A stretch of DNA of 64,000 bases from Chitinivibrio alkaliphilus ACht1 (GTDB lineage: Bacteria; Fibrobacterota; Chitinivibrionia; Chitinivibrionales; Chitinivibrionaceae), in assembly GCF_000474745.1 (NCBI RefSeq), contig NZ_ASJR01000013.1, forward strand, positions 1 to 64,000. The letters are read 5' to 3'. The notes beneath the pieces are model-generated. The model ran no database searches, was not told where the DNA came from, and worked only from the letters and a program-made list of their open reading frames with translations. Numbering within the stretch: position 1 is the first letter of the stretch; each line of letters begins with the position of its first letter. The position numbers and the translations under genes are program-made. This document shows, one piece after another, positions 16,393-24,383 of this stretch.

Positions 16393-17333
16393 TGCGCGGC
16401 TCCTTCCTCGGTGGTGAGGGTGGTAAAGATTGTTTCCAGGCTTTCTTTATGCCGAAGGCATTCCTCAATAGTTCCGCCTGCAGCAGTAGCTGTGCTAATA
16501 ATATCGGGACCATGCAAGGCCGTATCGCGGCACATAATACGAAGGTGCTTTTCCGGTGTGATTTCCGTAACGGAAGCCACAAAGGGCTTTTTTTCCAAGG
16601 TTTCGGTGAGGGTAGAAGGAAATTTTCCCTGTATATCATAGCGTGAATAGTGCTCAGAAGAAGATACGATTGCCTCTGGAGTATCAAGGGCAACAGTCTT
16701 GCCATTGTTGATAATAAGCAGACGGTCGCAGGTTTTATCAACCTCAGAAAGAATATGAGAGCAATACAGCACGGTTTTTTCTTTCCCCACTTCACGAATG
16801 AGGTTTCGTATTTCCACAATTTGGTTTGGATCGAGCCCGGACAGCGGTTCGTCTAATATGAGAAGTTCTGGATCATGAAGCATTGCCTGGGCAAGCCCAA
16901 CGCGTTGACGATATCCCTTAGAGAGCTTTCCCACGGTTTTTTTTCGTACATCGCCAAGGCCACAGAGGTCAATCATGTTTTTACATGCTCGATGCAGTGT
17001 TTTGCCGTTAAGCGACCGGATCTTCCCAGCGTATTCCAGATACTCGTCTACAAAAAGATCTCCATAGAGGGGGGTGTGCTCAGGGAGATACCCCATATGT
17101 TGTTTTATTTCAAGGTCATTTTTTCGTGAATCTAAGGAGTTCACACGAAAATATCCGGCCGTGGCAGGCATGTATCCGGTGAGGATACGCATGGTGGTTG
17201 TTTTTCCTGCTCCATTGGGGCCTAAAAACCCAAAAATTTCTCCCTTGTTTACTTCAAAAGAGAGATTATTAACGGCATAAAGATTACCGAACTTTTTTGA
17301 TATGTTGTTCACTGAAAGCATGGTTGTGCTCAT
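16389..17333 (-). CDS. ABC transporter ATP-binding protein (GldA-like)
   Basis: 314-residue ATPase with Walker A (GPNGAGKTT), signature (LSKGYRQRVGLAQ, the degenerate LSGGQ form seen in GldA-type proteins), Walker B with catalytic Glu (LLILDEPLSGLDP) and switch His (CSHIL). The C-terminal 80 residues form the accessory domain usual for this subgroup. ATG 17333 has GAGG five bases upstream. First gene of an ATPase-permease-GldG-DUF4340 operon. Confidence 0.94.
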   Translation of the reverse strand: MSTTMLSVNNISKKFGNLYAVNNLSFEVNKGEIFGFLGPNGAGKTTTMRILTGYMPATAGYFRVNSLDSRKNDLEIKQHMGYLPEHTPLYGDLFVDEYLEYAGKIRSLNGKTLHRACKNMIDLCGLGDVRKKTVGKLSKGYRQRVGLAQAMLHDPELLILDEPLSGLDPNQIVEIRNLIREVGKEKTVLYCSHILSEVDKTCDRLLIINNGKTVALDTPEAIVSSSEHYSRYDIQGKFPSTLTETLEKKPFVASVTEITPEKHLRIMCRDTALHGPDIISTATAAGGTIEECLRHKESLETIFTTLTTEEGAAQ

Positions 17334-17363
17334 AGAAACCTCAGAATAAATTTGTTCGTTCCG

Positions 17364-17391
17364 GATATATTCGGTATACGGCTAGGTTCAA
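17364..17391 (-). promoter_or_regulatory. Possible promoter of the GldA-like ABC operon
   Basis: On the minus strand TTGAAC (17391-17386) and TATATC (17369-17364) are spaced by 16 bases in the short gap between the AraC gene and the ATPase gene. Both boxes match the consensus only partly. Confidence 0.45.
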
Positions 17392-17394
17392 GGA

Positions 17395-18498
17395 TTATTG
17401 CCCCTTTGTTTGTTTTCGATACTGATTCGGGGTCATGTTTTCAATTTTACGAAAAATTCTGGCAAAGGAGTTTGAGTAGCAATAGCCTACCTGTTCTGCA
17501 ATATCTGAAATTTGTTTGTTAGATTCCCGCAGAAGTCGTTTTGCCTCTGTAATACGTATGGTGTTTATGTATTCCTTATACTGCATATCGAAAGAGTCTT
17601 TTAAGATTTCGTTGACTTGATAACTGTTAAGACCGAGTCGTTTACGAATAAAATCAAGAGACATGAGCGGGTTTCCATAGTTTTCACCGATAAAGGTAAC
17701 TAAGGTTGACGAGTCATCCCGTGAATATCCCGATGACACTTTTTGGTAGCGTGGCTCTGTTTTCTGTGTCCGTCGTCGTGTTCGTATGCCGGTTTGAAAA
17801 AACAGAGAGAGCAGGTATGAGCAGAGGGCGAACGCAAGAGTTACAGCCAGAGAGAGCAGTACAGCCGGTGTGATGGTGCTTACCAAACGAAGTCGTTTCA
17901 AGGATATTTCGTGGGTTTCTTGATCCTGTCGTTGCTCTTCAAAGGGGTCAAACATGATATGGGTCATTTGGGTCCAGTCTGTCTCAGGAATCCCTTCTTT
18001 TGTGATATCCATATATCCAAACCAGCGTGCCGGTGTGGCAAAATCTTCAATGGGGAATGAGTATTGCTCTTGAGCGGAATCAATACGATATCGCATAGCG
18101 TAGGGCCGATGTGTATCTGTAAGGGCGGGATTACTGAAGCCGGGAATATACATGAAGAGGCTGAGAACAAAGTCTTCAGTATTATCGGGGTCAACAGTTA
18201 CTTCAACATAGTCATAGCGACTGATATCAATGGTACGTACCAGGTCATGTGAGTGAAAAATTAAGGACGGACTGATTTGCCGAGTTCCCTCACGAATGTA
18301 GGAAAAATGGAGATGGTCAGTCATGGTATCAAGGGTTGCACTGTATGGATCGCGCTCTCGTTGCGCCGTTGCTGTACCATACTCAAGGTACGTTTGGTTT
18401 TGTGGATAGAGTTCGAGGGGCGGGGTATAAAGAAAGATAAATGTTATGAGAAGCACTACAAGGGAAAAGGACGCGATAATCAAGGGTTTGTTTTTCAT
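17395..18498 (-). CDS. Membrane-anchored AraC-family regulator
   Basis: 367-residue transcription factor with an unusual layout. ATG 18498 starts a membrane helix (about 6-25), followed by a 190-residue extracytoplasmic beta-rich sensor region, a second helix (about 212-236, VLLSLAVTLAFALCSYLLSLFF), a basic linker and a C-terminal AraC helix-turn-helix (about 260-365) with SLDFIRKRLGLNSYQVNEIL and the closing signature QISDIAEQVGYCYSNSFARIFRK. The start codon lacks a strong ribosome binding site. It is 61 bp downstream of the hybrid kinase gene and may be co-transcribed; a signal sensed outside the membrane is probably passed directly to DNA. Confidence 0.87.
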   Translation of the reverse strand: MKNKPLIIASFSLVVLLITFIFLYTPPLELYPQNQTYLEYGTATAQRERDPYSATLDTMTDHLHFSYIREGTRQISPSLIFHSHDLVRTIDISRYDYVEVTVDPDNTEDFVLSLFMYIPGFSNPALTDTHRPYAMRYRIDSAQEQYSFPIEDFATPARWFGYMDITKEGIPETDWTQMTHIMFDPFEEQRQDQETHEISLKRLRLVSTITPAVLLSLAVTLAFALCSYLLSLFFQTGIRTRRRTQKTEPRYQKVSSGYSRDDSSTLVTFIGENYGNPLMSLDFIRKRLGLNSYQVNEILKDSFDMQYKEYINTIRITEAKRLLRESNKQISDIAEQVGYCYSNSFARIFRKIENMTPNQYRKQTKGQ

Positions 18499-18559
18499 AT
18501 TTGTAGGGAACGCCTGTTTTTTCAGTAATATATAATACGTACTGTCCTGAGAGTGAATA

Positions 18560-20785
18560 CTAAGGAAGATACGTTTTAATTGTATTGACGATTGTTTCTG
18601 TTGTGGCGGTTTTGGTAATGTAGCCTGCCATGCCTGCAGAAAGACACTCTTCTTTTTCTCCATTTGCTGTATAGGCAATGACTTGGGCCTTTGGATTTAC
18701 GCGATGAATCTGTTCTGTGGCAGAAAAACCATCCATGACGGGCATTTGGATATCCATGAGTATGAGATCAAATTCTTCAGGAGAATTTGCATAGATTTCC
18801 ACGGCTTCCAAGCCATTCTCTACGGCTGTTGTTTGAAAGTGCATTTTCTCCAGAAGTCGGCAAATCATTCGTCGATTAATTTGGTTGTCTTCTGCAACAA
18901 GAAGGTGTTTCTTCTGCGTTGGTGAAACGGTTGTTTCACTGCCTGCCTCGAGGGGGATTTTCACTTTAAAAATAGTTCCAATACCCTTTCTACTTGAAAA
19001 ACTCAAGGTTCCATCCATGGATTTAAGCAGATGTTTTACAATACAGAGCCCAATGCCGAGGCCGTCATATCTTTGCGAGATATTCCCCTCTTCTTCCCGG
19101 TTAAAGGCATAAAAAAGCTCACTGCGATAGGACGGAGTGATGCCACAACCTGTATCGGAAACACGGATGCTAAAGGCATCATGCACGTAGGAAAGCTTCA
19201 CGCTTATTTTTCCCTCATGGGTAAATTTTATCGCATTGGAGAGAAGATTATCTGTGATAAGGGAAACCTTTTCAACATCCCCCACAAGATATTCAGGAAG
19301 ATTTTTCGAAACAGTGAGGAAAACTTCATTTCCCTGTTCTTCTGCTTTTTTGCTATTATACTCAATAATTTCTTGGACCCTTTTATAGGGTGAAAAAAGA
19401 ACGGGGGTGTTATGTAGCTTTTTATGCTGAATTCGCTCATAATAAAACAGGTTGCTTACGGTAAGGCTGAGATGATTTGTACTGGTTTTCAGTTCAGATA
19501 GTTCACTTGGAGTTGAACCCGCGCATTCCAAGGACTTTATCAAACCAACAACTGCTGATAAGGGCGTTTTAATTTCATGAGAAAGGGTTTTGATAAAACT
19601 GTCTTGTCGATTCAATAGTTGCTGTTGCTGTTTTCGTATTTGTGAGAGGCTTTGCAAGGCGTTTTTGAGCTCGTAGCTATATCGTTGTCCCCGCTCCTGT
19701 TCTTCTCGTATGTGTATACCAATAGAGCCTATAAACGAGAAAAAGAGTAAGGCATGTCCGTATGATGACAACCAAACTGGAGGAAATACTTCCTGCACAA
19801 TATGATAGATGTCGTAGATACCTCCGATAAAAAAGAGGCCAAATCCTGCAATAAGAAGCAGGTTTTCTTTTTTTCTATCGTAGTACGTTGCATAAATAAG
19901 TATTGTTACGGTAAGTATATTGACAGGGAGTATGTAGTAGAGTAGGACACTGCTGTGAAACTCAACAAGCTGGGCTTTTGTTGCGATAAATACAGTGTAG
20001 ATACTAATAGGAAGAGCGGGGAGTAACACGATTTTTGAATAGAGATTTTTAAGGTAGTAGTCTGAGAAATCGAGTACTGCAAGAAAAAGAATTCCAGGAA
20101 AAAGTGTTAAGGAGATGCGAGATATACGGAACAAAAGCAACTCTTTGATGGGCATCGTATCAAATAAAAAAATTGCATAGGTGAAGAAAATTAAGATGCC
20201 CGAGCATGAAAAGTAGAGAATGTATCGACGTTTGTGCGGCATAATGACGTAATAATAGGTGGTGAAAATGGAGATTGCCGCGATAAGAAAAATAAAAGCT
20301 TGAATAAGGTCAGAATTAAAGAATACATTATGGGCTTTACGTCTTCTAATCTCTTCGTATGAGCCTATGAGGAGTGGTTCAAGGGGGCTTCGTAGCCCAT
20401 CACTTCTAAACCGAAGGCGTATGTTTTGCGGGCCAGATCTGCTATTAAGCACAGCCATATCAGCTTGATATCGCCCTTTTATATCAGAATCAGTGACATC
20501 GGCCCAGCGATACACTAAGGTGGTATCAATGTAAATTTTTGTGGGATATGCTAATTGTGGGATAAATAGGTAGGCTTCGTTCAGCACTGTGTCGAGGGGG
20601 ATGACCCCCGTGAGGTCGTATAGCCCGGCCTTGGTGATAGGCAGGCTTCCTCCATCATAGGGGATGTGTGAATCCGTACTATGGCAGTAGATTCCAGTAT
20701 ATTCCATTTTGTACACGGAGGTTGCATGCACAAGAATGGGAAAAAGAATACACCCTAGAGCGTAGAGGAAGAGCCGTGGTTTCAC
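18560..20785 (-). CDS. 7TM-sensor hybrid histidine kinase
   Basis: 741-residue inner-membrane sensor kinase. A signal peptide (1-22) and an extracytoplasmic jelly-roll-like domain (about 25-155) precede seven predicted membrane helices (about 160-350), the arrangement of 7TMR-DISM receptors, which often bind carbohydrates. A short coiled coil leads to HisKA with His403 (LSHEIKTPLS), then HATPase_c (N box DNLLSNAIKF, G1 DTGCGI, G2 DGLGIGL) and a C-terminal receiver with Asp678 (LMDIQMPVMDG). Start is GTG 20785, preceded by GGAAGGAT. Next to a membrane AraC regulator. No dedicated response regulator or Hpt protein is seen nearby. Confidence 0.92.
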   Translation of the reverse strand: MKPRLFLYALGCILFPILVHATSVYKMEYTGIYCHSTDSHIPYDGGSLPITKAGLYDLTGVIPLDTVLNEAYLFIPQLAYPTKIYIDTTLVYRWADVTDSDIKGRYQADMAVLNSRSGPQNIRLRFRSDGLRSPLEPLLIGSYEEIRRRKAHNVFFNSDLIQAFIFLIAAISIFTTYYYVIMPHKRRYILYFSCSGILIFFTYAIFLFDTMPIKELLLFRISRISLTLFPGILFLAVLDFSDYYLKNLYSKIVLLPALPISIYTVFIATKAQLVEFHSSVLLYYILPVNILTVTILIYATYYDRKKENLLLIAGFGLFFIGGIYDIYHIVQEVFPPVWLSSYGHALLFFSFIGSIGIHIREEQERGQRYSYELKNALQSLSQIRKQQQQLLNRQDSFIKTLSHEIKTPLSAVVGLIKSLECAGSTPSELSELKTSTNHLSLTVSNLFYYERIQHKKLHNTPVLFSPYKRVQEIIEYNSKKAEEQGNEVFLTVSKNLPEYLVGDVEKVSLITDNLLSNAIKFTHEGKISVKLSYVHDAFSIRVSDTGCGITPSYRSELFYAFNREEEGNISQRYDGLGIGLCIVKHLLKSMDGTLSFSSRKGIGTIFKVKIPLEAGSETTVSPTQKKHLLVAEDNQINRRMICRLLEKMHFQTTAVENGLEAVEIYANSPEEFDLILMDIQMPVMDGFSATEQIHRVNPKAQVIAYTANGEKEECLSAGMAGYITKTATTETIVNTIKTYLP

Positions 20786-21076
20786 TCGGTAGATCCTTCC
20801 GTGTGAGAAGAAACAACCCTATAAAATGCAAATTTTTATGTGGAAAAAGGTACTTTTATCTTTTTTTTGCATAAAAAAAGTAGGAGGAAGAGCTTCCAAT
20901 ATACATTTTTTTTTAAATCATGAAGTTACGTTTTTTGTCAATAAACCTGGTGACAGGAGATTCTTCGCTCCTGAATTGATAAAAAGGAAGTCTTCCATCC
21001 CTGGAAACACAAGCCCTCCATGGCATCCATCCTTGGTTGTTTAATCGGCATGATGTGAAATAACTAAAGGTATAAA
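20786..21076. other. 290-bp intergenic stretch upstream of the hybrid kinase
   Basis: No convincing gene. It is AT-rich near the kinase and contains several small inverted repeats: GGAAG-AG-CTTCC (20886-20897), GGAAG-T-CTTCC (20986-20996) and CAGGAG/CTCCTG around an 8-base loop (20954-20973). A minus-strand TTGACA lies in the middle but lacks a good -10 at the right distance. It probably holds the kinase promoter; the repeats could be operator sites or a small RNA. Confidence 0.4.
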
Positions 21077-21108
21077 TAAAAAAAGCCTTCCAAAAAAAGA
21101 AGGCTTCA
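21077..21108 (-). terminator. Terminator downstream of tRNA-Pro
   Basis: Inverted repeat AAGCCTTC/GAAGGCTT around an A/T-rich loop, followed on the minus strand by a run of T. It lies immediately after the encoded CCA end. Confidence 0.88.
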
Positions 21109-21110
21109 TA

Positions 21111-21187
21111 TGGTCGGAGCGAGAGGATTTGAACCTCCGACCCCCACAACCCCATTGTGGTACGCTACCAGGCTGCGCCACGCTCCG
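21111..21187 (-). tRNA. tRNA-Pro (anticodon GGG)
   Basis: The minus strand folds as a 77-nt tRNA with the CCA encoded (21113-21111). The acceptor arms are CGGAGCG (21187-21181) and CGCTCCG with A as discriminator, the T-loop is GTTCAAATC, and the anticodon stem CCACA/TGTGG encloses ATGGGGT, giving anticodon GGG, which reads CCC and CCU. Own promoter and terminator flank it. Confidence 0.96.
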
Positions 21188-21202
21188 TTCATATGTGAGG
21201 AT

Positions 21203-21232
21203 AATATACTATATACTGTGTAATAAAGACAA
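21203..21232 (-). promoter_or_regulatory. Promoter of tRNA-Pro
   Basis: Minus-strand TTGTCT (21232-21227) and TATATT (21208-21203), 18 bases apart, with the -10 ending about 15 bases before the tRNA 5' end, a normal distance for a stable RNA. Confidence 0.7.
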
Positions 21233-21239
21233 GGGTAAT

Positions 21240-21685
21240 TTAGATTTTGTTCTCTTTACATGGTACAACGGTTGGCGTTGAAATTCTTCGTACAAGCAAA
21301 TCTACTTGGCTGAGTAGCAACAAGGAAAGCAGCACGGCGAAGATACTTCCCAAGATGGGAATGGGGTGGTCGGGTGGTGTATCAAGAAAAAAAGCAGGGC
21401 TCCATAGGTTGCTCCGCTGACACAGAGGGGTAGTATAAAAACAAGAAAGGCAGCAAAGGCTTCGTGCAGTACGGGTAAGTATACAAGAACATGCATGCCT
21501 GGCTCGGCGTTTTTACCGGGGGAAGGGAGGGTTATTTTGAGAGGGGTGAAGTTTTTTGTGCATCCCGAGCACCCCGTGGCAGTGCAGACACTCTTGAGGC
21601 TTTCTGGGGATAGTTGTACCACAATGTTTCTCCCCTTCCTTGCGGTAATTACCCCCGGACGGTGTACCTGTGTAAGGAGGGGCAT
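21240..21685 (-). CDS. rseC: RseC/SoxR-reducing-type membrane protein (frame broken in an A/T run)
   Basis: Member of the RseC family, inner-membrane proteins tied to electron transfer (rnf/rsx systems) or sigma-E control in other bacteria. The N-terminal part has the clustered cysteines (CTATGCSGC) and two hydrophobic stretches begin near residue 70. As written the frame ends in a non-hydrophobic tail (LIHHPTTPF...). Adding one base to the seven-A run 21387-21393 instead gives FLDTPPDHPIPILGSIFAVLLSLLLL, a second membrane helix, and stops at 21240 after 148 residues, close to family length. ATG 21685 overlaps the alr stop by one base, so it is coupled to alr. No rnf genes are visible here. 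Confidence 0.78.
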
Positions 21686-22815
21686 TAAAATATACTCCGT
21701 TTAAGTGTTGCTATTTTTTTTCCTCCTTCATAATATTCTTTGGTCATGGCATAACCGAAACGACAGAGGAGTTCGTATCCGATGGTTCCTGCTGCGCAGG
21801 CAAGGGTGTCAATAGATGCCTGTTCATGGGTTATGTTGGCGAGGTCTCCCACATGAACAGGAGTGTCTCCTATATCAACCATGAGATAATCCATGGTGAT
21901 TCGTCCTACTTGAGGGTAGAGGGTGTCTCCGATTTGAATGAGGAGGTTTTCCGTAGAGAGCGTTCGAGGAAGCCCATCGGAGTAACCTAAGGCAATGGTG
22001 GCGATACGGGTGTCTTTCGGGGCATGCCACGTATGTCCGTAGCTCACGCCCTCTCCTTTTTTCAACGTTCGTATAGAACAGACCGTACTTTGGATAGAGG
22101 CCACATCGGCAAGGCGCGGGGTTGGTATGTGAGGGTCTGGGTGGCACCCAAATAGAGCTATTCCGGGGCGTATGTGCGTGCAGCAGTCATGTTTCCAGAA
22201 AAGGGACCCCGCACTATTTGCACAGTGGATTGCGGGGGGCTGTATACCGGCTTGCCAGAGTATTTTGCAGCAGTGGGAGAATCGGCTTTGCTGGAGCCGT
22301 GTTTCTTCGTGAGCGGTTGTGCTGTCTGCAGAATGAAGGTGGGTGTAGAGGGAACGTATCTTTCCAGCAAGGGGAGAGAGTTCTTTCAGAAGTGTGGGGA
22401 TGTCCTCCCAGGGAAGTCCGCATCTATGCATTCCCGTATCTATGTTTAGGGCGATGGAGCCGTTGTAGTTTTGCAGCTCCCGCAGATGCGTGGCATCGAT
22501 AACTGAAATGGTGAGGTTTGCCTGTTCTGCTACGGAGAAATCTTCCGGGGTAACTCGACCAAGCACAAGTATGGCAGCGGTACTTTTTTTGTGTCGTAAA
22601 AAAAGCGCTTCTGCCAGAGTTGCCACGGCAAAGGTTGTAACCCCCCATTGTTCTAACCGATGCGCAATGATTCCACTGCCAAGGCCGTAAGCACTGTTTT
22701 TAATCACCGGAATACACTCGCTTGTCTCTACTCCTGCAGTAGAGCAGAGGGTTTGCAGGTTCTGGTGTAGGGCATCAAGGTTGATTTTTAGGCGGGGCTG
22801 TGGAAGCTGTGCCAT
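21685..22815 (-). CDS. alr: Alanine racemase
   Basis: PLP enzyme interconverting L- and D-alanine for peptidoglycan. The 376-residue protein has PLP-binding Lys39 in IKNSAYG (usually VKANAYG) and the second catalytic Tyr259 (VSYGHTW), plus the IALGYSDGLPR segment. Start at ATG 22815 with GAGG upstream; the in-frame extension before it is not family-like. First gene of alr-rseC, divergent from the ClC gene across a 203-bp gap. Confidence 0.95.
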   Translation of the reverse strand: MAQLPQPRLKINLDALHQNLQTLCSTAGVETSECIPVIKNSAYGLGSGIIAHRLEQWGVTTFAVATLAEALFLRHKKSTAAILVLGRVTPEDFSVAEQANLTISVIDATHLRELQNYNGSIALNIDTGMHRCGLPWEDIPTLLKELSPLAGKIRSLYTHLHSADSTTAHEETRLQQSRFSHCCKILWQAGIQPPAIHCANSAGSLFWKHDCCTHIRPGIALFGCHPDPHIPTPRLADVASIQSTVCSIRTLKKGEGVSYGHTWHAPKDTRIATIALGYSDGLPRTLSTENLLIQIGDTLYPQVGRITMDYLMVDIGDTPVHVGDLANITHEQASIDTLACAAGTIGYELLCRFGYAMTKEYYEGGKKIATLKRSIF

Positions 22816-23018
22816 GAAAGCCTCTTCAGAATATCGTAGTCTATACCGGTTGAATATATGTTGTGGAAAAAGAGAAAACAGAGATGCTTTTACAGAGAAT
22901 GAACTCCTCTTCTGTGAGAGGTTTTGATGTAGAATCCTTGGTACTGTTCGCGTAATAAAAATACGCAATTCAGATATTGAAGGATATATATTGCATTGTA
23001 CTCTTCTGGGGGCCAATA

Positions 23019-24383
23019 ATGAAACTCGTGCAATCGACCATATTGCGGATTCTCTTTGCCAATACCTTTATTATATTGAGCACTCTTAAGTGGTTTTTCC
23101 TTGCAATTATCGCTGGTGTTCTTGTCGGAGGGGTCTCGGGGGTTTTCTTGAAAACCCTTGACTATGGTATTTCACAAGCAAGTATGATACCACTCTATTA
23201 TCTAGCAATACCTGCGGCGTTTATGGTGAGCCTGTACCTTGTTCGGCGGTTTGCTCCCGATGCCCGGGGGCATGGTACGGAAAAAGTAATAGAATCGTTG
23301 CACAAAAAAGATGGAGAGATTGATACTCGGGTGATTCCGGTGAAATTGTTCGCAACCCTCATTACTCTTATTGCGGGAGGTTCTGCTGGAAAGGAAGGGC
23401 CCTGTGCCCAAATTGGAGCAGGGGTAGCTTCAACCGCAGCTCGTATTTTTCGAATGGGGCCAATTAACCGAAAACGGTTTGTCCTATGCGGGATTAGTGC
23501 CGGCTTTTCCGCTGTTTTTGGGACGCCGATTGCGGGGGCAATCTTTGCGGGTGAAGTAATTTATGTGGGGAAGTTTTCATATCGGGAACTCATGCCGGCT
23601 CTTATTGCATCATATTTTAGTTTTTTCGTTACAAAAAACATGGGTGTTACCCATCTTATATACCAGATTGATTTTGACATTACCAATGAAATAGCCTTGG
23701 TCTTCAATATGCTCTTTCTTGGTATTATCATTGGAATTGTTGCTATTTTCTTTATCTATGTATTGTACGGGATTGAGCGGACTATCGAAAAAATACCCCT
23801 CGGAGGGTATACAAAGGCTTTCTGGGGCGGGCTGTTTCTTGTCCTGGTTGTGTTTTTCACGGGCTCTCTTGATTATGTTGGTTTGGGAACTCATGTAATC
23901 GACCATGCCTTGGCAGGAAATGCCGTTGCACCGGAATCATCGTTACTAAAAATGATTACCACCTCAATAACCCTCGGATCGGGGGGCAGTGGCGGTATTC
24001 TAACCCCTATTTTCTTTATTGGTGCCACGGCAGGAAACATTTGGGCACAACTCGTGGGAGGAAATCTTGCACTGTATTCTGCAGTGGGGATGTGTGCCTT
24101 TCTTGCGGCGACGACAAATACCCCCCTTGCGGCAATACTCATTGCCATTGAACTCTTTGGAGTTGATGTTGGTTCCTACGGCTCAATTGCATGTATTGTA
24201 AGCTATCTCATTGTTGGGCATATGAGTGTGTATCCAAGTCAGGTTTTATCGGAAAATAAAACCTTTTTTATGCATGTTGAAACCCACCGTGAGATGGGCG
24301 AGATTGATCGTACTGATTATGTTATCAAGGATTCGCTCATGCGTTACTTTGTTGAGAAAATGAAGGGGATGTTTCGTCGATAA
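23019..24383 (+). CDS. ClC-family chloride channel or Cl-/H+ antiporter
   Basis: 454-residue integral membrane protein with about ten hydrophobic helices. The filter motif GKEGPCAQIG with the gating Glu (GxEGP) and the GSGGSGGILTP motif before a late helix identify the ClC family. No C-terminal CBS domain is present. ATG 23019 follows a G-rich stretch. Its 3' end overlaps the convergent tex gene by 47 bp. Ion selectivity (Cl- versus F-) cannot be decided here, though GKEGP fits the chloride type. Confidence 0.92.
   Translation: MKLVQSTILRILFANTFIILSTLKWFFLAIIAGVLVGGVSGVFLKTLDYGISQASMIPLYYLAIPAAFMVSLYLVRRFAPDARGHGTEKVIESLHKKDGEIDTRVIPVKLFATLITLIAGGSAGKEGPCAQIGAGVASTAARIFRMGPINRKRFVLCGISAGFSAVFGTPIAGAIFAGEVIYVGKFSYRELMPALIASYFSFFVTKNMGVTHLIYQIDFDITNEIALVFNMLFLGIIIGIVAIFFIYVLYGIERTIEKIPLGGYTKAFWGGLFLVLVVFFTGSLDYVGLGTHVIDHALAGNAVAPESSLLKMITTSITLGSGGSGGILTPIFFIGATAGNIWAQLVGGNLALYSAVGMCAFLAATTNTPLAAILIAIELFGVDVGSYGSIACIVSYLIVGHMSVYPSQVLSENKTFFMHVETHREMGEIDRTDYVIKDSLMRYFVEKMKGMFRR

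Noticed and set aside
20913-21155. Minus-strand frame over tRNA-Pro
   Set aside because: It runs through the tRNA and its terminator.
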